Below, in pieces: positions 43,154-52,230 of a stretch of DNA of 64,000 nt (positions are counted from its first letter, which is position 1; each line of letters begins with the position of its first letter). Below the pieces are notes generated by a model that worked only from the letters and a program-made list of their open reading frames with translations, was not told the DNA's origin and searched no databases. Source of the DNA: Streptomyces sp. L2 (GTDB taxonomy: Bacteria; Actinomycetota; Actinomycetes; Streptomycetales; Streptomycetaceae); the NCBI RefSeq assembly GCF_004124325.1, contig NZ_QBDT01000001.1, forward strand, positions 6,138,001 to 6,202,000, given 5' to 3'. The position numbers and the translations under genes are program-made.

Positions 43154-44275
43154 TTACGACGCGCTCCCGGCGCGGCCCCAGACCTGCTCCGCCTCCCGCA
43201 GGGCCGCCGCCTCGTCCACCGGGACGCCGACGCCGGCCAGGGACGCGGCGAGGGCCGACAGGGAGGCCCGTACCGTTTCCGGGGTCGCGGCGGGGCCGTA
43301 GTGGTTGACGCGGACCATCTCCTTCGCCAGGGCGCCCCCGCCGGCCGCCAGCGGCAGCGAGGGGTCGCCGGCCAGGGCGCCGGCCACCAGCTCCGACGCC
43401 ACCACCCCGGAGGGCACCCGCAGGGTCGTCGCCACCGGCGCCGCGTCCCGCGCCTCGTACACGTACGGCTCCAGGCCCCCGCCCAGGGCCACCGCCCCGG
43501 CCCGCGTGGCCAGCGCCGCCGCGCGGTGGCGCGCCATCACCGTCTCGGCGCCCGCCTCCGCGATCCGCTCCAGGCAGGCCTCCAGGGCCAGCGTCTCCAG
43601 CTGGGCGGGGGCGTGCGGCAGCGCCGTACGGCCGGCGTCGATCCAGCGTTCCTTCCAGTCCAGCAGGGAGAGGTAGGAGCGGCGCGGGGCGTCCGGATTC
43701 GCCGCCATCCGGGCCCAGGCGCGCTCGCTCACCGAGATCGCCGACACCCCCGCCGGGCCGCCCATCGCCTTCTGCGCCCCGATCACGCACAGGTCCACGC
43801 CCCACGCGTCCGGCAGCACCGGCTCCGCGCCCACGGACGCCACCGCGTCCAGGTAGAACAGCGCCCCCTGCTCCCGCACCGCCTCGCCGATCTCCGCGAC
43901 CGGGTTGGTGTTGCCGGTCGCCGCCTCGGCGTGCACGAGCGACACGAAGTCGATCTCCGGGTGCGCGGCGAACGCCTCCCGGACCTGCGCGGCCGTCACC
44001 GCCGTGTGGAACGGGACGGCGAGGTCGTACACCGTCGCGCCGCAGTCCCGCAGCCAGTCGCCGAACGTCTGCCCGTACGGGCCCGTGATCACGTTGAGCG
44101 CCACCGTGCCCGGGCCGGCCGCGCCGCGGATCGCTGCCTCCAGCGGCAGCAGCGCCTCGCCCTGCGTGATCAGCACGTCCTGCCGGGTGCCCAGCAACCG
44201 GGCCACCCGGTCCTCGACGACGGCGAACCGCGCGGCGCTCAGCGGGGGCAGGTCCAGAAGGGGGTGCGTCGTCAA
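43154..44275 (-). CDS. Alanine-glyoxylate/serine-pyruvate-type aminotransferase (class V)
   Basis: A 373-residue PLP enzyme of the pyridoxal-dependent class V family. YLDAVASVGAEP and the PLP lysine in VIGAQKAMGGPAG are visible. TTG 44275 is chosen as start: it follows GAGGAAGAG/AGGA and gives TTHPLLDLPPLSAARF, where the family begins. Substrate unknown, probably a 2-oxo acid pair. Divergent from the amino acid ABC transporter and close to its promoter. Confidence 0.85.
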   Translation of the reverse strand: MTTHPLLDLPPLSAARFAVVEDRVARLLGTRQDVLITQGEALLPLEAAIRGAAGPGTVALNVITGPYGQTFGDWLRDCGATVYDLAVPFHTAVTAAQVREAFAAHPEIDFVSLVHAEAATGNTNPVAEIGEAVREQGALFYLDAVASVGAEPVLPDAWGVDLCVIGAQKAMGGPAGVSAISVSERAWARMAANPDAPRRSYLSLLDWKERWIDAGRTALPHAPAQLETLALEACLERIAEAGAETVMARHRAAALATRAGAVALGGGLEPYVYEARDAAPVATTLRVPSGVVASELVAGALAGDPSLPLAAGGGALAKEMVRVNHYGPAATPETVRASLSALAASLAGVGVPVDEAAALREAEQVWGRAGSAS

Positions 44276-44365
44276 GATCCTGCTCTCTTCCTCGTCGGAT
44301 GTGGGACTTGTGTGGGGATCGACTCCATCGATCCTAGGTCGTAGCCCCTCACAACCATCGGTTTG

Positions 44366-44382
44366 GTTTGAGAGACTCAAAC
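44366..44382. promoter_or_regulatory. Palindromic operator over -35 of amino acid ABC operon
   Basis: GTTTGAG-AGA-CTCAAAC, a perfect 7-base inverted repeat with a 3-base centre. It covers the -35 hexamer of the transporter promoter. The matching regulator is not in the window. Confidence 0.6.
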
Positions 44383-44395
44383 TCTTCCTTATAAT
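44367..44395 (+). promoter_or_regulatory. Promoter of amino acid ABC transporter operon
   Basis: TTTGAG (44367-44372), a 17-base spacer and the consensus TATAAT (44390-44395). Start point near 44402, a 31-base leader, with GGGAG as ribosome site; GGGAG can also pair with the TCCCC just before the ATG. Confidence 0.7.
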
Positions 44396-44432
44396 CGGAA
44401 GCCTCAGACACCCCACAGGGAGACCTCCCCCC

Positions 44433-45275
44433 ATGAACACGCTCCTCGGGCGCCGGACCCGCCTCCTGGCCGCCGTCACCGCCACGGCCGGACTCGCACT
44501 CGTCGCCGGCTGCTCCTCCGGCGGGGGGAGCGGAAAGACCACCGTCAAGGGGGTCCACCTCGTCAAGGCCGGTCAGCTGACCACCTGCACCCACCTGCCC
44601 TACCCGCCGTTCCAGTCGGAGATCGACGGCAAGGTGCAGGGCTTCGACGTCTCCCTCATCGATCTCGTCGCCAAGGACCTCGGCGTCAAGCAGAACATCG
44701 TCGACACGCCGTTCGAGAACTTCAAGACCGGCGCCTTCCTCAACTCCGGGCAGTGCGACCTCGCCGCCGCCGGCATGACCATCACGCCCGAGCGCAAGAA
44801 GAACGTCGACTTCTCCGACCCCTACTTCGAGGCCACCCAGGCCGTCCTCGTCGACAAGAAGAGCGGCATCACCTCGCTCGCCGACGTCAAGACCAAGGGC
44901 AAGAAGCTCGGCGCGCAGGCGCAGACCACCGGCGAGGACTACGCCAAGGGCAAGGGCTACGACCCGGTCTCCTTCGAGTCCTCCGACGCGGTCCTCAACG
45001 GCCTGCGCACCGGACAGGTCCAGGCCGTCATCATCGACTACCCCGTCGTCCAGGGCTGGCTGAAGGACAAGGCCAACGCGGACGCCTTCAAGGTCGTCGA
45101 CAACCTCAAGACCGGTGAGCAGTACGGCTTCACGGTCAAGAAGGGCAACACCAAGCTGCGCGAGGCCATCAACAAGGCGCTCGGCCAGGCCAAGGCCGAC
45201 GGCACGTACAAGAAGCTGTACGAGAAGTGGATCGGCCCCTACGACGCGTCCGCCGCCTCCCCGGCCGCCTCCTGA
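44433..45275 (+). CDS. Polar amino acid ABC transporter substrate-binding lipoprotein
   Basis: A 280-residue SBP of the family 3 type. A lipoprotein signal ends at VAGCSSG (cysteine near residue 27). The body has [22 protein letters not shown], the ligand-binding start, and [14 protein letters not shown]. Polar amino acid (glutamine/cystine-like) uptake. Permease and ATPase genes follow at 2 bases and by overlap. Confidence 0.92.
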   Translation: MNTLLGRRTRLLAAVTATAGLALVAGCSSGGGSGKTTVKGVHLVKAGQLTTCTHLPYPPFQSEIDGKVQGFDVSLIDLVAKDLGVKQNIVDTPFENFKTGAFLNSGQCDLAAAGMTITPERKKNVDFSDPYFEATQAVLVDKKSGITSLADVKTKGKKLGAQAQTTGEDYAKGKGYDPVSFESSDAVLNGLRTGQVQAVIIDYPVVQGWLKDKANADAFKVVDNLKTGEQYGFTVKKGNTKLREAINKALGQAKADGTYKKLYEKWIGPYDASAASPAAS

Positions 45276-45277
45276 CC

Positions 45278-46107
45278 ATGGCCGACACCGAGGTACGACG
45301 GCAGCCGGTCAAGCAGGGGCTGACGCGCCGCCAGAAGCGCCGGCTGTCACGGGGCATCCAGTACGCCGTCTTCGTCGCCGCCGTGGCCGCCGTCGCGGCC
45401 ACGGCGGACTGGGGACGGCTGCAGAACCAGTTCGCGCAGACGGACATCGCCGGGCAGATGTTCCCGGACGTCATCACGCTCGCACTGAAGAACACCGTGC
45501 TGTTCACGGCGACCGGCTTCGCCGTAGGGCTGGCCCTGGGCCTCGTCATCGCGCTGATGCGGCTGTCCTCCGTGGGCCCCTACCGCTGGCTCGCCGGCAT
45601 CTACATCGAGGTCTTCCGCGGCCTGCCCGCCCTGCTGATCTTCGTGTTCATCGCGGTGGCGGTGCCGCTGGCCTTCCCGGGCACCGAGATCCCCGGCGGC
45701 ACCTACGGCAAGGCCGCCCTCGGCCTCGGCCTCATCGGCGCCGCCTACATGGCGGAGACGTTCCGCGCCGGCATCCAGGCGGTGCCCAAGGGGCAGATGG
45801 AGGCCGCCCGTTCGCTGGGCTTCTCGCCCGCACGCGCGATGGTGTCCATCATCATCCCGCAGGCCTTCCGGATCATCCTGCCGCCGCTCACCAACGAACT
45901 GGTGATGCTGTTCAAGGACTCCTCGCTGGTGCTGCTCCTCGGCGTGACCCTGGAGGAGCGCGACCTGTCCAAGTTCGGCCGGGACCTGGCCAGCACGACC
46001 GCCAACTCCACGCCGATCCTCGTCGCGGGCCTGTGCTACCTGCTGGTCACCATCCCGCTCGGCTTCGTCGTGCGCCGCATGGAGGCCAAGGCCCAGGAGG
46101 AGATCAA

Positions 46108-46111
<4 letters not shown>
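45278..46111 (+). CDS. Amino acid ABC transporter permease
   Basis: A 277-residue HisMQ-type permease with about five helices. EAA motif: [27 protein letters not shown]. The long basic N-terminus is cytosolic. ATG 45278 is two bases after the SBP stop, so translation is coupled. Confidence 0.93.
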
Positions 46112-46902
<791 letters not shown>

Positions 46903-46974
46903 CTCACCAGGCCCTGTCGTCAAAGTCCCGTCGTCGCCCGGAGGGCGGGCCGCGCGGCGTCAGGTGCGTGCTCT

Positions 46975-47003
46975 GGGGGTCCCCCGGCCGGAGGCTGGGG
47001 GAG
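46975..47003 (+). repeat. GGGGG-type short repeat, copy a
   Basis: Starts GGGGGTCCCCCGGCCGG and ends CTGGGGGAG. Shares its end with copies b and c. Confidence 0.7.
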
Positions 47004-47060
47004 TGCCGGCCCCAGATCCTCGTACTGGACGTACTTGGGTCTGGGGCCGGTGCGGCGAGT

Positions 47061-47091
47061 GGGGGCACCTCCCGGCCGGAGGCTGGGGGAG
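47061..47091 (+). repeat. GGGGG-type short repeat, copy b
   Basis: 31 bases, starts GGGGGCACCTCCCGGCCGG and ends CTGGGGGAG. Differs from copy c by one base. Confidence 0.8.
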
Positions 47092-47112
47092 CGTGCATGG
47101 CGTCGCGCGGCT

Positions 47113-47143
47113 GGGGGCACCACCCGGCCGGAGGCTGGGGGAG
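47113..47143 (+). repeat. GGGGG-type short repeat, copy c
   Basis: 31 bases, starts GGGGGCACCACCCGGCCGG and ends CTGGGGGAG. It runs into the right terminal inverted repeat. Confidence 0.8.
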
Positions 47144-47162
47144 GGACTTTGACGACAGGGCC

Positions 47163-47168
47163 TAGGGT
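47163..47168 (+). promoter_or_regulatory. -10 element at MITE junction
   Basis: TAGGGT ends seven bases before the ATG of the amidohydrolase. Its first T is the last base of the MITE, so the promoter spans the element border and would give a leaderless mRNA. Confidence 0.4.
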
Positions 47169-47175
47169 GCGGTAC

Positions 47176-48267
47176 ATGAGCGATTCTGCGGTGCTGCACC
47201 TGAAGGGGCGGGTCCTGGCCGGACCCGAGGACGTCCGCGACGAGCTGTGGGTGGTCGGGGGACGGATCACCTACGACCGCCCGGCCGGCGCGCGGGACGT
47301 CACCACCGTCGACGGGTGGGTCCTGCCCGGCCTCGTCGACGCGCACTGCCACGTGGGCCTCGGCACCGAGGGCCCGGTCGACGCCGAGGCGGCCGAGAAG
47401 CAGGCGCTCACCGACCGCGAGGCGGGCACCCTGCTGATCCGCGACGCGGGCTCGCCCTCCGACACCCGCTGGATCGACGACCGCGACGACCTCCCGAAGA
47501 TCATCCGGGCCGGCCGGCACATCGCCCGCACCCGCCGCTACATCCGCAACTTCGCCCACGAGATCGAACCGGAGGATCTGGTCGCCTACGTCGCCCGGGA
47601 GGCCCGGCGCGGCGACGGCTGGGTCAAGCTGGTCGGCGACTGGATCGACCGCGACCTCAGAGACCTCGCCGCCTGCTGGCCCCGCGACGCCGTCGAGGCC
47701 GCCATCGCCGAGGCACACCGGCTCGGCGCCCGCGTCACCGCGCACTGCTTCGCCGAGAGCTCCCTGCGCGACCTGGTCGAGGCCGGCATCGACTGCATCG
47801 AGCACGCCACCGGCCTCACCGACGACCTCGTCCCGCTGTTCGCCGAACGCGGCGTCGCCATCGTCCCCACCCTGGTCAACATCGCCACCTTCCCGCAGCT
47901 CGCGGCCGGCGGCGAGAAGCGGTACCCGGGCTGGTCGGCGCACATGCGGCGGCTGCACGAGCGGCGCTACGACACCGTGCGCGGCGCCTACGACGCCGGG
48001 ATCCCGGTGTTCGTCGGCACGGACGCCGGCGGTTCACTGGCCCACGGGCTGGTCGCGGCGGAGGTCGCCGAACTGGTCACCGCCGGCATCCCGCCCGTCG
48101 AGGCCCTGGCCGCCACCAGCTGGGCCGCCCGGAGCTGGCTGGGCCGCCCGGGCCTGGAGGAGGGCGCCCCGGCCGACCTCGTCCTCTACGGGGACGACCC
48201 GCGGGCCGACGTGCGGGTGCTGGCGGCACCGCGACGGGTGGTGCTGAACGGGCGGGTCGTCGAGTAG
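47176..48267 (+). CDS. Amidohydrolase family protein
   Basis: A 363-residue metal-dependent hydrolase of the amidohydrolase superfamily. The metal motif is LPGLVDAHCHVG (H-x-H), followed by TAHCFAESS and IEHATGLTD (His ligands) and FVGTDAGG (Asp). An imidazolonepropionase-like fold. The substrate is unknown. ATG 47176 lacks a ribosome site and sits 12 bases after a MITE, so expression depends on that junction. Confidence 0.88.
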   Translation: MSDSAVLHLKGRVLAGPEDVRDELWVVGGRITYDRPAGARDVTTVDGWVLPGLVDAHCHVGLGTEGPVDAEAAEKQALTDREAGTLLIRDAGSPSDTRWIDDRDDLPKIIRAGRHIARTRRYIRNFAHEIEPEDLVAYVAREARRGDGWVKLVGDWIDRDLRDLAACWPRDAVEAAIAEAHRLGARVTAHCFAESSLRDLVEAGIDCIEHATGLTDDLVPLFAERGVAIVPTLVNIATFPQLAAGGEKRYPGWSAHMRRLHERRYDTVRGAYDAGIPVFVGTDAGGSLAHGLVAAEVAELVTAGIPPVEALAATSWAARSWLGRPGLEEGAPADLVLYGDDPRADVRVLAAPRRVVLNGRVVE

Positions 48268-48424
48268 GCGAGAGGGGCAGGGGGGAACTGCTGTGCCCGG
48301 TGATTCGAAGAGGCATGCGGATAATCCACTTACGGGTGAAGTAACCCAGGATCGCTGACCGTTCACCCACAGTGCGTACAAGGTTGACGGGTCCCAAGCA
48401 ATTTTCTCTGGGGGTCCCACCGCC

Positions 48425-49357
48425 TTGAACAGCAACAACTTCCGTATGCCCGCACGCCGTCTCGCCACGATCGCGACGGTCACCGCCCTGACCGCCGCTC
48501 CCGCGGTCCTCGGCGCGGGCGCCGCGCATGCCACCGCCGACCACGGTCGCGCCTCCGCCGTCGTCCTGCGCACGGGGCTCGACGTGTCCCTGCTCAACAA
48601 GACCGTGAACGTCCCGCTCGCGGTCACCCTCAACGAGGTCCAGGCACCGCGCAGCGCCGACAAGACCGCCCTCACCGCCCGGCTCGACGGCGTCGACGCC
48701 GGCCGGCCGTTCAACGTCCTCTCCGCCCAGGTCGCCTCGGCGAAGGCCACGGCGACCGCCGAGCGCGCCGAGGGCTCGGTCCGCCTGGTCCACGCCAGGC
48801 TGCACGTCCCCGGCCTGCCCCTGCTGTCCCTGATCGAGGTCGGCACCGTCACCGCCAAGGCCACCTGCGAGGCGGGCAAGCGGCCGGTCGCCTCCGCGAA
48901 CGTCCTCGGCACCGTCACGGCCCTCGGCAAGCGCGTCACCCTCAGCGCCGGCGGCCCGACCGAACTGAAGGTCCCCGGCGTCGGCGAGATCCGCCTCGAC
49001 CTCGCCCAGCGCCGCACCACGAGCCGTACGGCGGCCGCGACGGCCCTGGAACTCAAGGTCTCCGTCAACCCGCTGAAGCTCAACGTGGCCGACGTGGAGG
49101 GCACCGTCACCCTGGCCAAGGCCACCTGCGAGACCCCGAGGCAGGCACAGGCCACGACACCGGCCTCCGCACCGGCGCACCACACCGTCCCGAGCCACGA
49201 CCCGGCCGCGGACCCCAAGCCCCAGGGCGGCCACAGCGAGGCCGGCCTCGCGGAAACGGGCGGCAGCGCGGCCACGCCGTACATCGCGGGCGGCGCACTC
49301 GCCCTGCTGCTGTTGGGCGGGGGAGGGGTGGCACTGGCCCGCAGGCGCAGGAACTGA
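48425..49357 (+). CDS. LAETG-anchored secreted protein (SCO1860 type)
   Basis: A 310-residue exported surface protein. The signal peptide ends near GAAHATADHG. The body has repeated Ala/Val-rich strands (TVTAKATCEAG, TVTLAKATCE, a Cys in each). The C-terminus carries LAETG, a membrane helix and ARRRRN, a class E sortase sorting signal typical of Streptomyces. TTG start at 48425. Role unknown; probably cell wall-linked. Confidence 0.85.
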   Translation: MNSNNFRMPARRLATIATVTALTAAPAVLGAGAAHATADHGRASAVVLRTGLDVSLLNKTVNVPLAVTLNEVQAPRSADKTALTARLDGVDAGRPFNVLSAQVASAKATATAERAEGSVRLVHARLHVPGLPLLSLIEVGTVTAKATCEAGKRPVASANVLGTVTALGKRVTLSAGGPTELKVPGVGEIRLDLAQRRTTSRTAAATALELKVSVNPLKLNVADVEGTVTLAKATCETPRQAQATTPASAPAHHTVPSHDPAADPKPQGGHSEAGLAETGGSAATPYIAGGALALLLLGGGGVALARRRRN

Positions 49358-49410
49358 GGCCTCCCGGAAGCCAATTGGGCTGACGGATCGGTGGGCGGGT
49401 GCGAACGGGA

Positions 49411-50472
49411 CTACGGCAGCACGGCCGACAGCGCCCGCAGGAACCCGCTCACCGTCCCCCGGTCCCGCACGGCCACCCGCACCCAGTCCTCCCCGAGCCC
49501 GGGAAACGTGTCCCCGCGGCGCACGGCGTAGCCGGCCTCACGCAACCGGTGCCGTACCCCCGCCGCCCCCGGAATCCGCACCAGCACGAACGGACCCTCC
49601 GCGGGCTCCACGACGCGCACCCCGCGGCCGGCGAAGTCCCGCAGCCCGGCCACCAGGTGCGCCCGGTCCGCCGCGATCCGGTGCGCCGCGTGCCCGGCCT
49701 CGGCCAGGGCCCGGGGCGCCACGCACGCCTCGGCGGCGGCCAGCGCCGGTGTCGACACCGGCCACAGCGGCTGGGCGCGCTCCAGCTCGGCGATCACGTC
49801 CGGCGGGCCCAGCACGTACCCGATCCGCAGCCCCGCCAGCCCCCACGTCTTGGTGAGGCTGCGCAGCACCACGAGACCAGGCACGTCCGTCCGCCCGGCC
49901 AGCGCCTCCCGCTCGCCCGGCACGGCGTCCATGAACGCCTCGTCGACCACCAGCGTCCGCCCCGGCCGGGCCAGTTCGGTGATCGACTCCGCCGGATGCA
50001 GCACCGACGTCGGATTGGTCGGGTTCCCGATCACCACCAGGTCGGCGTCCTCGGGCACCGACCCCGGGCGCAGCCGGAAGCCGTCCTCCGCGCGCAGCAG
50101 CACCCGGTCCACGGCGTGCCCCGCGTCCCGCAGCGCCGCCTCCGGCTCGGTGAACTGCGGATGCACGACCACCGGGCGCCGGACCTTCAGCGCCCGCGCC
50201 AGCAGCACGAACGCCTCCGCCGCGCCCGCCGTCAGCAGCACCCGCTCCACCGGCACCCCGTGCCGCGCGGCGACGGCCGCCCGCGCGGCCCGCCCGTCCG
50301 GATAGGCGGCGAGCAACGCCAGCGAACCGGCGATCTCCTCCCGCAGCCAGGCCGGCGGCGTGTCCGCGCGGACGTTCACGGCGAGGTCGACCAGCGCCGC
50401 CCCGTCGTCACGCACCTCGGCGTCCCCGTGGTGCCGCAGATCGTGCCCGCCGGCACCGGCCTCAGTGCGCAT
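49411..50472 (-). CDS. cobC: CobC-like PLP-dependent aminotransferase/decarboxylase
   Basis: A 353-residue fold-type I PLP enzyme, Rv2231c/CobC-like. VVIGNPTNPTSVLHP and the lysine in LRSLTKTWGLAGLRIGYVL are visible. In cobalamin clusters this family serves L-threonine-O-phosphate decarboxylase or histidinol-phosphate-like roles in aminopropanol arm synthesis. Terminal gene of the cluster here; its start overlaps cbiX by 11 bases. Confidence 0.82.
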   Translation of the reverse strand: MRTEAGAGGHDLRHHGDAEVRDDGAALVDLAVNVRADTPPAWLREEIAGSLALLAAYPDGRAARAAVAARHGVPVERVLLTAGAAEAFVLLARALKVRRPVVVHPQFTEPEAALRDAGHAVDRVLLRAEDGFRLRPGSVPEDADLVVIGNPTNPTSVLHPAESITELARPGRTLVVDEAFMDAVPGEREALAGRTDVPGLVVLRSLTKTWGLAGLRIGYVLGPPDVIAELERAQPLWPVSTPALAAAEACVAPRALAEAGHAAHRIAADRAHLVAGLRDFAGRGVRVVEPAEGPFVLVRIPGAAGVRHRLREAGYAVRRGDTFPGLGEDWVRVAVRDRGTVSGFLRALSAVLP

Positions 50473-51391
50473 GGCTGTGGCTGTGCCCGCCGTGATGGTG
50501 GTGTCCGTGCCCGTGACCGTGGCCGTCGTCGTCGGGGTGGAAGTGCGGCTGCTGCGGCAGCCCCACCTTGTCCTCGAAGCCGGGCAGCGCGATCCGGTAC
50601 ACGCACGAGTCGCAGTTCATCCGCAGGTCGCCCTGCACGGCCTCCGCGTAGCGCTCCATCACCAGGTCCAGCAGCTCCGGCTCCGGCCCGATGACGTCCG
50701 CCGACCGCACCTCGACCTCCGGGTGCGCCGCCGCCCACTCCTCGGTCTGGTGCCGAACCCGGTCGGGGAGGATGCCGGTGAACAGGAAGTACGGCAGGAC
50801 CACGATCCGCCGGGCGCCGAGGCGCGCGCACCGGTCGAGGCCGCTCGGCACGTCCGGCGCCGCCAGCGACACGAACGCCGTCTCCACCCCGGCGTACCCG
50901 CGCCCCTCCCACAGCAGCCGCGCCGCCTTGTGCACCTCGGCGTTGGCGTCCGGGTCGGTCGAGCCGCGCCCCACCAGCAGCACGGTCACCGTGGACCGGT
51001 CGCCGTCGCTGCCGGCCAGCGCCTCGTCGAGGCGCCGCTCCAGCACGCTCAGCAGCGCCGGGTGCGGGCCCAGCGGACGGCCGTAGGTGTAGGAGATGCC
51101 CGGATGCCGCTCCTTCTCCCGGGCCAGCGCGGCCGGGATGTCACCCTTGGCGTGCCCGGCGGACACCAGCATCAGCGGTACGGCCGCGAACCGCCGTACG
51201 CCCCGCTCCACCAGCTCGGCGACGGCGTCGCCCAGCGGCGGCGGGGACAGCTCGATGAACCCGCCCGCGACGGGGAGTCCGGGGTTGCGGCGGCCCAGCT
51301 CGCGCACGAAGTCGCGGAACGCCTCGGCTCCGGCGTCGTCCCGGGTGCCGTGACCGGCGATGAGCAGGGCGGGCGGCGTCGGGGTGGTCAC
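50462..51391 (-). CDS. cbiX: Sirohydrochlorin chelatase family protein (CbiX) with His-rich tail
   Basis: A 309-residue two-domain CbiX/SirB-like chelatase. LIAGHGTRDDAGAEAF is the first metal-site segment, SAGHAKGDIP the second; VLLVGRGSTDPDANAEVHK is the domain-two equivalent. A late CDSCVYR motif and a C-terminal His-rich tail (after HFHPDDDG) could hold metal. It may insert cobalt or act as a metal store; in a cobN-type pathway the chelatase role is uncertain. GTG 51391 has a GAGGAG site. Confidence 0.87.
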   Translation of the reverse strand: MTTPTPPALLIAGHGTRDDAGAEAFRDFVRELGRRNPGLPVAGGFIELSPPPLGDAVAELVERGVRRFAAVPLMLVSAGHAKGDIPAALAREKERHPGISYTYGRPLGPHPALLSVLERRLDEALAGSDGDRSTVTVLLVGRGSTDPDANAEVHKAARLLWEGRGYAGVETAFVSLAAPDVPSGLDRCARLGARRIVVLPYFLFTGILPDRVRHQTEEWAAAHPEVEVRSADVIGPEPELLDLVMERYAEAVQGDLRMNCDSCVYRIALPGFEDKVGLPQQPHFHPDDDGHGHGHGHHHHGGHSHSHAH

Positions 51392-52029
51392 AGGGTCTCC
51401 TCGGTCGAGTCGGTGCAAACACGTGGAACAGGTGGAACAGGTGGAACAGGTGGAACAGGTGAAACGGGGTGGTACAGCAGGGCGTTGAGGGCGGCGGCGG
51501 CCACGGCCGAGCCGCCCTTCTCGGACACGTTGCTCACGGCGGGCAGCCCGCTCTCCCGCAACGCGGCCTTGGACTCGGCCGCGCCGACGAAGCCGACGGG
51601 CAGGCCGATGACGAGCGCCGGGGCGGCGTCCAGGGTGAGCAGCTCCTCCAGCGCGGTCGGCGCACAGCCGATCACCCACAGGGCGCCCGGCCCGACCTGC
51701 TCGTAGGCGAGCCGCACGGCGTGCGCGGACCGCGTCAGCCCCGGGCCGGAGGCGGCGTCCTTCAGCCGGCACACGGTCTCGCGCCGGGTGATGCCGGCCG
51801 CGACCATCTCCACGTCCACGACGAGGGGCGCCCCCGCGTGCAGCGCCGCGTGCGCCTTCACCAGGTCGTCCTCGTCGGTCACCAGGTCGGTCGCGTACTC
51901 CAGGTCGGCGGCGGAGTGGATGACCCGCTCCACCACCGCCCGCGTCAGCGGCGGGAAGTGCGAGATGTCCAGCCGCGCCCGCAACCGCCGGAAGGACTCT
52001 TGCTCGATCGGGTGAATCACGCGGTTCAC
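51388..52029 (-). CDS. cobH: Precorrin-8X methylmutase
   Basis: A 213-residue CobH/CbiC that moves a methyl group to make hydrogenobyrinate. HPIEQESFRRL is the conserved start and RSAHAVRLAYEQVG/GAPTALEELL-type segments follow. GTG 52029 (VNRVIHPIEQESF) is taken: it has GGGAGG seven bases upstream, while the earlier ATG at 52074 has no site. The C-terminus PVPPVPPVPPVPRV is encoded by a tandem repeat. Confidence 0.9.
   Translation of the reverse strand: MNRVIHPIEQESFRRLRARLDISHFPPLTRAVVERVIHSAADLEYATDLVTDEDDLVKAHAALHAGAPLVVDVEMVAAGITRRETVCRLKDAASGPGLTRSAHAVRLAYEQVGPGALWVIGCAPTALEELLTLDAAPALVIGLPVGFVGAAESKAALRESGLPAVSNVSEKGGSAVAAAALNALLYHPVSPVPPVPPVPPVPRVCTDSTEETL
51423..51458. repeat. GTGGAACAG tandem repeat in cobH 3' end
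   Basis: Four perfect copies of the 9-base unit and a degenerate fifth. On the minus strand it encodes a Pro-Val-Pro tail of CobH. Being 9 bases, changes in copy number stay in frame. Confidence 0.95.
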
Positions 52030-52050
52030 CAGGCCTCCCGCTGGTAGGGT

Positions 52051-52213
52051 CGCCGCGTGCTGCGCGAGAACCAAGCCGGCACAGCAACCTCCAATCTCTG
52101 GGGAAACCGGGCTGGTTCCAACCCGGCTGGTGTTGATCGCGGAAGCCTCGACCGCTCGCAGAGCGACCGAGCAGCGTGAGCCAGGAATCCTGCTCGTTCG
52201 CGAGGAGGAGGGT
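52051..52213 (+). promoter_or_regulatory. Structured cobH-cobJ intergenic segment with B12-box-like motif
   Basis: The plus strand has GGGGAAACCGG, an imperfect CCGGG...CCCGG stem-loop, GCTGG, a CTCG..CGCTC-GCA-GAGCG..CGAG hairpin, and GCCAGGAATCCTGC (52180-52193), close to the B12-box GCCAGGA..CCTGCC. The order resembles cobalamin riboswitches, but there is no CCGCNACTG core and no plus-strand gene downstream; it is antisense to cobJ. The minus strand shows no B12 box. Status uncertain. Confidence 0.3.
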
Positions 52214-52230
52214 TCAATTGGGCTCCTCCT
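52203..52230. terminator. Hairpin at cobJ end
   Basis: AGGAGGAG (52203-52210) pairs perfectly with CTCCTCCT (52223-52230). The cobJ stop codon lies in the loop, so it could act as a terminator or attenuator for either strand. Confidence 0.45.

Larger units (their letters stand above)
46909..47163. mobile_element. MITE-like element with 21-base terminal inverted repeats
   Basis: A perfect 21-base inverted repeat (46909-46929 and 47143-47163; inner part GTCGTCAAAGTCCC) bounds 255 bases with no gene. Inside are three GGGGG-type elements and an inner inverted repeat around CCGGCCCCAGA. The element could fold into a long hairpin. Non-autonomous, with the transposase presumably elsewhere. No target duplication is visible. 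Its right end supplies the bases just before the amidohydrolase gene. Confidence 0.82.
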
